Shown piece by piece: positions 58,326 to 64,000 of a DNA stretch of 64,000 bases; position 1 is the stretch's first letter; each line of letters begins with the position of its first letter. The position numbers were made by a program, and so were the translations under genes. Source of the stretch: Oscillospiraceae bacterium (lineage in GTDB: Bacteria > Bacillota > Clostridia > Oscillospirales > Ruminococcaceae); NCBI GenBank assembly GCA_017399765.1, contig JAFQBH010000024.1:62001-126000 (forward strand). The letters are read 5' to 3'. A model generated the notes under the pieces. That model saw only the letters and a list, made by a program, of their open reading frames with translations. It was not told where the DNA came from and did not search any database.

Positions 58326-58952
58326 TTATCTTTTTCTTTCGGAATATTTCAAAAGCGCGGTGCAGACAGCGCCGCAGACAATTGCGGAAACAACGGCTTC
58401 GGTAATTCCCGCTCCGGTTATGGTTGCGGAAACCGTTGCCAGAAGGGTGCTGTAAGCAATATCTTTTGCGGCGGAATAGCTTTCGCCGAAGAAAAGATAG
58501 ATTCCGCCCATTACAAGAACCGTGTTCGCAATGGAACCGCAAAAACCAGCGGCGGCGCTTGCAAAAGTTTTGTTGATTTTAAATTTTACAAAAAGCGCAA
58601 AAACGCCCGCGGCAACAACGCCTATCATAATCCTCGGAAGAAGGCTAATCACTATTGCCCAAAGGCTTCCGCTTTCTTCGCCGAAAACCGGAACAAAAGG
58701 CGAAAAAACGAAGGAAGTAAGGTTCGGCTGAACTGTGTTTTTAATAAGGCTGGTGAGCCCGAAAACTCCGCCCAGAACGGCGCCTTTTTCCCAGCCGAAA
58801 AGAACCGCTCCGATTATTACCGGCATCTGTATGGTGGTAGCATTAATAGCGCCGAGAGGAATATATCCCAGCGGCGTTACTGAAAGCAATATTATAAGCG
58901 CGATGAAAAGCGCCATTTTTACCATTTCGGAAGTTTTTTGGCTTTTTATCAT
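58326..58952 (-). CDS. ECF transporter S component
   Basis: A 208-residue, six-helix membrane protein of the energy-coupling factor substrate-binding type: KMALFIALIILLSVTPLGYIPLGAINATTIQMPVIIGAVLFG is the typical first two helices, followed by GGVFGLTSLIKN and GSLWAIVISLLPRIMIGVVAAGVFALF. S components bind a vitamin and dock on a shared EcfAAT module, which is not in the window. No riboswitch is evident upstream to name the vitamin; the sequence is nearest to pantothenate/general COG4684 types. ATG at 58952 follows AAGAAGG. Confidence 0.9.
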   Translation of the reverse strand: MIKSQKTSEMVKMALFIALIILLSVTPLGYIPLGAINATTIQMPVIIGAVLFGWEKGAVLGGVFGLTSLIKNTVQPNLTSFVFSPFVPVFGEESGSLWAIVISLLPRIMIGVVAAGVFALFVKFKINKTFASAAAGFCGSIANTVLVMGGIYLFFGESYSAAKDIAYSTLLATVSATITGAGITEAVVSAIVCGAVCTALLKYSERKR

Positions 58953-59046
58953 TGTTTTTCCTTCTTTTAAGAAAAATATGTAATTATAATATTATACTAC
59001 TGTTATATTTTTATGGCAAGTGCGGGAAGGGATATTATCTTTCCGT

Positions 59047-59217
59047 TCATTTATTTTTATAAAAGGCAACGGAAAGGCAAAGGCAGCCGAGCGCAAGAAG
59101 AAGCGAAGAAATTATGCCTTCGCCGGTGTTTACGATATGGTTTATTGTTCCCGCAAAAAAGAGGCAGGAAGCGGCGGCGAATAAAATGCAGAGAAGTTTA
59201 TTTCTGTTTATTTTCAT
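59047..59217 (-). CDS. 56-residue two-helix membrane protein
   Basis: A short gene in the gap between the ECF S gene and a second small membrane protein. The product MKINRNKLLCILFAAASCLF continues with a polar turn (INHIVNTGEG) and a second hydrophobic stretch IISSLLLALGCLCLSVAFY before YKNK. Native-type codons. The ribosome site is weak (AAGAGATGA). No homology recognised. It may be co-transcribed with the following small gene (59254-59448). Confidence 0.55.
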   Translation of the reverse strand: MKINRNKLLCILFAAASCLFFAGTINHIVNTGEGIISSLLLALGCLCLSVAFYKNK

Positions 59218-59253
59218 TCAAGTCATCTCTTTCCGATAAAAATATGCCTGATT

Positions 59254-59448
59254 TTATTTTCCCGAAATTTTCCACATAACTGCCGAAAGAACGGCGCAGA
59301 CAACCGCCACGCAGACGCAAATGGTTTTTACAATATTGCTCAAATCAAGGAAACCGCTGCCGGTAGTGGTTGCGGCGCAAACAACCGCAAAAATTGCGAT
59401 AACAACCAAAATAATGCTGATTATTCTGAAAATTGTTTTCTTTTCCAT
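59254..59448 (-). CDS. 64-residue two-helix membrane protein
   Basis: MEKKTIFRIISIILVVIAIF is followed by a short loop TTTGSGFLDLSNI and a second hydrophobic segment VKTICVCVAVVCAVLSAVMW. The ATG at 59448 has AAAGGAGA at 7 bases; an upstream in-frame ATG is not used because it precedes the ribosome site. No family recognised; it is tiny, hydrophobic and 36 bases downstream of recG, so it may be the recG operon's last strong start. Confidence 0.65.
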   Translation of the reverse strand: MEKKTIFRIISIILVVIAIFAVVCAATTTGSGFLDLSNIVKTICVCVAVVCAVLSAVMWKISGK

Positions 59449-59484
59449 ATTTATCTCCTTTTCCTGCGGGAGCAAACCCGCATG

Positions 59485-61512
59485 TTATACTGCCGCTTCC
59501 TCAAGAAGCTTTTGGATATTCTTCGAAAGAGCCTGATTTTCCGGCTTATCAAGTCTTGGGTCGTCCTCAAGAATTTCCGACGCGGCTTTTTTAGCAAGTT
59601 CAAGAAGTTTTATATCGGTCATCATATCCGCCATTTTAAGCATTGGAAGGCCGCTCTGGCGGTAGCCGAAAAAGTCTCCGGGACCTCTTAACTTAAGGTC
59701 CTCCTCCGCAACCTTAAAGCCATCGGTGGTTTTTGCGATTACCTCAAGGCGGCGTTTTGTTTCGGGATTTTTTGTTCCGGAAATAAGAATGCAGTAGCTT
59801 TGTTCCTTTCCTCTTCCGACTCTTCCCCGAAGCTGATGAAGCTGGGAAAGGCCGAACCTATCCGCGTTTTCGATTATCATGCAAACTGCGTTCGGAACGT
59901 CAACCCCGACTTCGACAACGGTTGTTGAAACAAGGACCTGGAGCCGGTTTTCTGCAAAGGCTTCCATGACCCTTTCCTTTTCCGCGGGTTTCATTCTTCC
60001 GTGAAGGAGCCCGACGTTGCAGTCAACAAGTTCCTGCCCGGCAATCTGTTCCGCAAGATCCGCCGCCGCTTCAAGCGGAAGAGAATCTTCGTTTCTTTCA
60101 ACAAGGGGGCAGATTATATAGCTTTGTTTTCCCTCTTTTGCAAAGTTGCGGACGAAATTGAAAGCCCTTTGGGAAAGTTCCGGAGTTACAAGATAGGTTT
60201 TCACCGGAATTCGGTTCTTCGGCATTTCATCAAGGACGGAAACATCGAGGTCACCATAAAGGACGAAGGCAAGGGTTCGCGGAATCGGCGTTGCGGACAT
60301 AACTATCGTATGGGGCGCTTTGCCTTTTTTACCAAGGGCGGTTCGCTGGCGGACACCGAAACGGTGCTGTTCATCGGTGATTATAAGACCGAGATTTTTG
60401 AATTCAACGTCCTCCTGAATAAGCGCATGGGTTCCGGTAACAACGGTTATCTCGCCGGATTTTATTGCGGCCTTTACCGCGTTTTTTTCGGAAACTTTCA
60501 TTGAACCGGTGAGCAAGCCCACTTTTATTCCAAAGGGAGCGAACATTTTTTCAAGGGTTGCTTTGTGCTGGGCGGCAAGAACTTCCGTCGGCGCCATCAT
60601 TGCGCTCTGGAATCCGTTTTTTGCCGCAAAATACATACAGGAAGCAGCAACGGCGGTTTTTCCGGAACCGACATCGCCCTGGATAAGGCGGCTCATGGGA
60701 ACGTCCGAGCACATATCTTTTTTACATTCAGCAATCACGCGTTTTTGAGCACCGGTCAGCTCAAAGCCGAGAGATTTTTCAAATTCCTCCGTGCTCAAAT
60801 TCAAAAACGCCGTTCCTTCGGCGGTTCTGTTCTTTCCTTTAACAAGGCTCATTCCAAGAGTGAAGGCAAGAAATTCTTCGAAAATAAGGCGTTTTTTTGC
60901 TTTTTCAAGAGCCTCCTCACCGGAAGGGAAATGGATATTGCGGATAGCTTCCGCTTTTGAGCACAGGCCATATTTTTCAAGGATATCCGTGCTCAGAGTT
61001 TCTTTGATAAGGCTTCCGCAGTTTTCAAGAGCGGTTTTCATCTGGGCGGAAACCATTTTTGAAGAAAGGCCTTCGGTAAGCGGATATTGCGGAAGGAATC
61101 CGCTTTCTTCGGTTTGGATAACAACGGGAGAATTCATCTCTCCGCCGGTCATTCTTCTTGTAAAATCGCCATAGAAAATATATTCTTCGCCGATTTCAAG
61201 AGCTTCGACGGTATATTTTGCGTTGAAGAAGGTTATCAGCAAATCCCGCTCCATATCCGTTGCACGGACTTTTGAAACGGTGAGCCCTTTTCGGATAGGT
61301 CTTGTCGGGCTTTTTTGGGTAACGGTTGCGCGTACCGCGCAGGGGTGCTCATCGGAAGCGTCTTTTATGGAAAGGCTTCCGGTAAGATCGAGATAGCCCC
61401 TTGGATAATGCTCAAGAAGTTCGCCGATGTTCGTTATTCCAAGTTTAGCATAAACTTTCTGCCGTTTTTCGCCAACGCCTTTAAGCGCCGTAAGCGGTGA
61501 GCTTAAATCCAT
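59485..61512 (-). CDS. recG: ATP-dependent DNA helicase RecG
   Basis: RecG is the branched-DNA helicase that reverses stalled forks and processes R-loops and Holliday junctions. The 675-residue protein has the N-terminal wedge/OB domain (LTALKGVGEKRQKVYAKLGI... HPCAVRATVTQ), helicase motif I LIQGDVGSGKTAVAASCM (about residues 275-292), Ia MMAPTEVLAAQH, II IITDEQHRFGVRQR (DEQH, about 380), III VMSATPIPRTLAF, and VI DRFGLSQLHQLRGRVGRGKEQSYC (about 560). ATG at 61512 follows AAAGGAGG. Full length, intact. Confidence 0.97.
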   Translation of the reverse strand: MDLSSPLTALKGVGEKRQKVYAKLGITNIGELLEHYPRGYLDLTGSLSIKDASDEHPCAVRATVTQKSPTRPIRKGLTVSKVRATDMERDLLITFFNAKYTVEALEIGEEYIFYGDFTRRMTGGEMNSPVVIQTEESGFLPQYPLTEGLSSKMVSAQMKTALENCGSLIKETLSTDILEKYGLCSKAEAIRNIHFPSGEEALEKAKKRLIFEEFLAFTLGMSLVKGKNRTAEGTAFLNLSTEEFEKSLGFELTGAQKRVIAECKKDMCSDVPMSRLIQGDVGSGKTAVAASCMYFAAKNGFQSAMMAPTEVLAAQHKATLEKMFAPFGIKVGLLTGSMKVSEKNAVKAAIKSGEITVVTGTHALIQEDVEFKNLGLIITDEQHRFGVRQRTALGKKGKAPHTIVMSATPIPRTLAFVLYGDLDVSVLDEMPKNRIPVKTYLVTPELSQRAFNFVRNFAKEGKQSYIICPLVERNEDSLPLEAAADLAEQIAGQELVDCNVGLLHGRMKPAEKERVMEAFAENRLQVLVSTTVVEVGVDVPNAVCMIIENADRFGLSQLHQLRGRVGRGKEQSYCILISGTKNPETKRRLEVIAKTTDGFKVAEEDLKLRGPGDFFGYRQSGLPMLKMADMMTDIKLLELAKKAASEILEDDPRLDKPENQALSKNIQKLLEEAAV

Positions 61513-61595
61513 AAAAACGCCTCCTTTCCATATTCTGATTTTATCTTACAACTTTTGCGGCAAAAAACAAGGCTTTTTTTGTTAACAAATAAAAA

Positions 61596-61620
61596 GCGGG
61601 CGGATAATATCCGCCCCTAC
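61596..61620. repeat. Short REP-like palindrome, copy 3, overlapping the stop of the AlkD-like gene
   Basis: GCGGGCGGATAATATCCGCC followed by CCTAC. The last bases CTA (61617-61619), read on the minus strand, form the TAG stop of the AlkD-like gene, so the repeat supplies that gene's end. Same unit as at 1001-1023. Confidence 0.75.
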
Positions 61621-62294
61621 ATTTTCAGAGTTTTTAAATATTCTTTCTGTCCGTCGGTTATGCGGTAGCTTTCGATTGCCTTCTGTATGGCTTTGTTATG
61701 GGTCCATTTTTCAAGCCGGCGATTTTCGATAAAAGGCAAAACCGCTTCATACTGTTTTGCGAGAGCCGTTGCAAAATACCATGCCTGCATCATCCGGATA
61801 TAATATTCCTCCGATTCGATTTTCGCAACTTTTTCCGGATATTCCAAAGAAAAATCCTCACCGAGAAAATGTTCCATGAGCATTTTTATTCCGAAGCGGA
61901 CGGAATAGACGTCCTTTGATGAAACCCATTTTTCAATATCTTCCAAAAGTTCTTTTTTATGCTTTTTGAAGATTTTCGGCGACATTGAATCGCAGGTTGC
62001 CCAGTTATCGACAAAGGGCAGAAATTCCGTGACCTTTTCTGCCGCTTTTCCGTAATCGTCTATGAATTCCAGAAGGAAAGCATGGAGATTGTTTTCCTCA
62101 TAATATTCATGGGGAAGTTTTTTCAGAAAAATTTCCGCTTCCGGGCTTTTTGAAAAATCCTTTGCGAATTTCCGCAAAAGGGGCGTTCTTATTCCGATTA
62201 TTTTTTCCTTCGGAACAGTCGGCATAAGTTTGCTTTGAAAATCGCGGTATTTTTCGTCCGCCATTGAAAAAAGGACGGATTTCAAGTCCTGCAT
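61617..62294 (-). CDS. AlkD-like DNA alkylation repair protein
   Basis: A 225-residue all-helical HEAT-like protein of the DNA alkylation repair family (PF08713), of the AlkD type. Blocks: VPKEKIIGIRTPLLRKFAKDF (about residues 29-49), EENNLHAFLLEFID (about 66), FVDNWATCDSMSPKIFKKHKKELL (about 91-114, the VDNWAxxD signature), VRFGIKMLMEHFLGE (about 130) and WYFATALAKQYE (about 171). Relatives excise bulky or cationic alkylpurines without base flipping. ATG at 62294 follows GAGGTGA. Its TAG stop lies inside a REP-like repeat, so the native C-terminus may have been altered. Confidence 0.92.
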   Translation of the reverse strand: MQDLKSVLFSMADEKYRDFQSKLMPTVPKEKIIGIRTPLLRKFAKDFSKSPEAEIFLKKLPHEYYEENNLHAFLLEFIDDYGKAAEKVTEFLPFVDNWATCDSMSPKIFKKHKKELLEDIEKWVSSKDVYSVRFGIKMLMEHFLGEDFSLEYPEKVAKIESEEYYIRMMQAWYFATALAKQYEAVLPFIENRRLEKWTHNKAIQKAIESYRITDGQKEYLKTLKM

Positions 62295-62340
62295 TTTATC
62301 ACCTCGCTTTTTTGTATTATAGCATAATTTTCAAAGAAAG

Positions 62341-62372
62341 AAAAACGCCGCGGCATTTCCGCGGCGTTTTTC
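62341..62372. terminator. Terminator of the feoB operon
   Basis: AAAACGCCGCGG/CCGCGGCGTTTT stem with a 5-base loop; lies between the Cys-rich FeoB partner gene and the AlkD-like gene. Confidence 0.9.
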
Positions 62373-62392
62373 CATAAGGTTCTCAAAAGGGC

Positions 62393-62563
62393 TCAATTAT
62401 CGGTATGGCTGCAGGAGCAGCAGCCTTCTTCGCTTTTTTTGCAGCAGGAGCTGCCATAGGGACAGCCGATGCATTTGTTTCCGTTCTTTTTGGATTTGTA
62501 AATATAATATCCCGCAAGTATAAGGATTATTGCAAGGACGGCAATGATGATGATATCTTCCAT
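62393..62563 (-). CDS. FeoB-associated Cys-rich membrane protein
   Basis: A 56-residue protein: MEDIIIIAVLAIILILAGYY is a single membrane segment, followed by a basic stretch (YKSKKNGNK) and a cysteine cluster CIGCPYGSSCCKKSEEGCCS with seven cysteines in 22 residues. This matches the small FeoB-associated Cys-rich proteins that follow feoB in Firmicutes and may handle ferrous iron or the FeoB cytosolic gate. ATG at 62563 follows AAAGGAA. It lies 34 bases after feoB and before the operon terminator. Confidence 0.88.
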   Translation of the reverse strand: MEDIIIIAVLAIILILAGYYIYKSKKNGNKCIGCPYGSSCCKKSEEGCCSCSHTDN

Positions 62564-62597
62564 AAATGACTGTTCCTTTCTTTAAAAATTTTATTTT

Positions 62598-64000
62598 TTA
62601 AGCCTTGGCGGCTTTTTCTTTCATATTTCTTTGTTCAGAGGTTGCGCAAAGATAGATTACAACAGAAGCCATTGCGATTACGGTTATGATTCCCGGAACG
62701 AATCCTGCGCCGAGGGTTCCTTCGGTGATGAGAGTTCCGATCTGATATACGAGGAAGCCAACAGTATATCCGACTGCGAACTGAAGACCGATTCCGCCCC
62801 AGAGCCATTTTGCGCTCTTCATTTCGGAGTTCATTGCGCCGATTGCCGCAAAGCATGGCGGAGTGAAAAGGTTGAACATAAGATAAGCAAGTGCGGCGGC
62901 TTTTGTGATTGCGAAAACGCCGGCAACTTCCGCCCCTGCGCCTTCCATAAGTTCAAGTTCTTCAGCATCGATGAGATTTTCAAGACCGACGAAGCAGACC
63001 GCAAGGGTTCCGACAACGTTTTCCTTCGCAATAAAACCGGTAACTGCCGCCGCGGCAAACTGCCAGGAAAGAACACCGACAATCGGAACAAGGATATATG
63101 CAACGGGATTTGCGATGGAAGCGAGAATGGAAGCATCCGCGCTTTCGGCAACGTTGAAGCTCCAGTCAAAGGTCTGCATTATCTGAACTGCGGTGTTACA
63201 AAGAAGGATTATTGTTGCGGCTTTTACGATATATGCCCAGCCGCGGCTGCACATGGACTTAAATGCACGCATAAGGCTTGGAACTTTATATTCCGGAAGT
63301 TCGATGATGAAGAAGGATTTTTTTGCTTTGTATCCGGTGATTTTGTTGATAAGAAGTGCGCCGAAGAAAATTATGACGATTCCCACAAAATACATAAGAG
63401 TTCCTACCCATGAAGCATCTTCAAAGAATACGCCGGCAAAAAGCGCGATTACAGGAAGTTTTGCGCCGCAGGGCATAAACGGAGCAAGCATAGCGGTGGC
63501 TCTTCTTTCGCGTTCGTTGCGGATAGTGCGGCAGGCCATAACGCCCGGAATTGCGCAGCCGGTTCCGATTACAAAAGGAATTACGGATTTTCCGGAAAGG
63601 CCTACTTTTTTGAAGATAGGATCAAGAACAACGGAAGCTCTTGCCATATATCCGCAGTCTTCAAGAAGCGCGATGAGGAAATACATTACCATAACAAGGG
63701 GAAGGAAGCCCACAACTGCGCCGACACCGCCGATTACGCCGTCAACAAGAAGCGCATAAAGAATGGGGCTTGCGCCTTCGACCATTCCGCCGACCCAGCT
63801 TTGGAAAGTTTCTATCCAGCCGACGAGGATATCGGCGATAAGTACGCCAAGACCTTTTTCGTGCTGGGAAATCATGAAAACAAGCCACATAACAAGGGCA
63901 AAAATCGGGATTCCGAGCCATTTGTTCGTAAGGATATCGTCGATTTTATCGCCGGTGTTTCTTCTGTTTGTAAAAACTTTTCTGGTTTCGACTTCTTTGA
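62598..64000 (-). CDS. feoB: Ferrous iron transporter FeoB (C-terminal part, cut by window edge)
   Basis: FeoB imports Fe2+ across the membrane under control of an N-terminal G domain. Only the C-terminal 467 residues are inside the window. They begin in the linker (TNRRNTGDKIDDILTNKWLG) and include membrane helices with the Gate motifs LLEDCGYMARASVVLDPIFK (about 36 residues into the TM region), VIPFVIGTGCAIPGVMACRTIRNERERRATAMLAPFMPCGAKLPV and the second Gate LFTPPCFAAIGAMNSEM. The conserved cysteines of GTGCAIPGVMACRT and PFMPCGAK are present. The G domain and FeoA lie outside to the right. Confidence 0.97.
   Translation of the reverse strand, partial: KEVETRKVFTNRRNTGDKIDDILTNKWLGIPIFALVMWLVFMISQHEKGLGVLIADILVGWIETFQSWVGGMVEGASPILYALLVDGVIGGVGAVVGFLPLVMVMYFLIALLEDCGYMARASVVLDPIFKKVGLSGKSVIPFVIGTGCAIPGVMACRTIRNERERRATAMLAPFMPCGAKLPVIALFAGVFFEDASWVGTLMYFVGIVIIFFGALLINKITGYKAKKSFFIIELPEYKVPSLMRAFKSMCSRGWAYIVKAATIILLCNTAVQIMQTFDWSFNVAESADASILASIANPVAYILVPIVGVLSWQFAAAAVTGFIAKENVVGTLAVCFVGLENLIDAEELELMEGAGAEVAGVFAITKAAALAYLMFNLFTPPCFAAIGAMNSEMKSAKWLWGGIGLQFAVGYTVGFLVYQIGTLITEGTLGAGFVPGIITVIAMASVVIYLCATSEQRNMKEKAAKA

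Noticed and set aside
58953-59046. Riboswitch upstream of the ECF S component
   Set aside because: The gap is short and AT-rich with TATAAT-like repeats only; no thiamine, cobalamin, FMN or folate element motif is visible.
1-64000. CRISPR array, prophage, insertion sequence transposase, toxin-antitoxin pair, defence island or replication origin
   Set aside because: None is visible: no regularly spaced direct repeats, no transposase/integrase motifs, no DnaA-box cluster, and the single ribbon-helix-helix-like gene lacks a toxin partner.

Overview
The window reads as a chromosomal segment of a Gram-positive, endospore-forming anaerobe of the class Clostridia (Bacillota), probably a gut member of the Oscillospirales or a related order; this is inference. 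Supporting signs are the spore-maturation pair spmA/spmB, a T-box leader in front of pheS, many cysteine-anchored lipoproteins, an AbrB-type regulator with a C-terminal zinc knuckle, FeoB with a small Cys-rich partner, purine-rich Shine-Dalgarno sites, and frequent TTG/GTG starts. Native genes strongly prefer CTT and GTT codons, which also produces very long spurious antisense frames. Almost everything is housekeeping or metabolic. I see no CRISPR array, prophage, transposase, defence island or replication origin.

Layout. 1-5.2 kb: the ruvC-ruvA-ruvB operon (ruvB runs off the left edge), a DUF2284 protein, two small envelope proteins, tRNA-Val(GAC) with a duplicated 3' end downstream, and a fused NAD(P)HX repair enzyme. 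5.2-10.5 kb: a T-box controlled pheS-orf-pheT operon carrying an unknown 131-residue gene and a foldback repeat between the synthetase subunits, then a nitroreductase. 10.5-17.2 kb (minus strand): an amidohydrolase and a run AI-2E permease / deoB / adhesin-like lipoprotein / EcsC / repeat lipoprotein. 17.3-22.8 kb: PAP2 phosphatase, pseudouridine synthase, a divergent alcohol dehydrogenase/TetR pair around a clear palindrome, asnA, and two genes of which one has foreign codon use. 22.9-30.1 kb: murD, an overlapping M42-M42-GNAT-PLP lyase operon, a four-helix-bundle gene between inverted repeats, tRNA-Leu(TAG) and an EamA transporter. 30.1-37.3 kb: uridine phosphorylase, HAD phosphatase, EamA transporter, an amino-acid ABC importer whose promoter carries ArgR-like boxes, and an M20 amidohydrolase. 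37.3-46.8 kb (minus): GTP-type PEPCK, tsaD, a tiny ribbon-helix-helix-like protein, prmC, DUF1385, a histidine kinase/response regulator, a lipoprotein and an XRE regulator. 46.9-53 kb: a histidine phosphatase and membrane protein, spmA/spmB, AbrB-like regulator, a translationally coupled lipoprotein/membrane/alr/rimI set, and a tRNA cluster (Gly, Arg, His, Gln). 53-64 kb (minus): acetamidase/formamidase, a zinc-finger Clp ATPase with CvpA, DUF5711 and an ECF S component, small membrane proteins, recG, an AlkD-like glycosylase, and feoB with its Cys-rich partner (feoB runs off the right edge).

Two families of short intergenic repeats recur: a 110-145 bp foldback element (five copies, one of them half) and a short REP-like palindrome (three copies). 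The least explained structures are the four-helix-bundle gene with imperfect terminal inverted repeats placed between a promoter-like sequence and tRNA-Leu, the tRNA-Val 3'-end duplication, and a lipoprotein gene whose ribosome-binding site forms one arm of a terminator-like hairpin. None of these is proven to be a new system; each finding states the test that would decide it.
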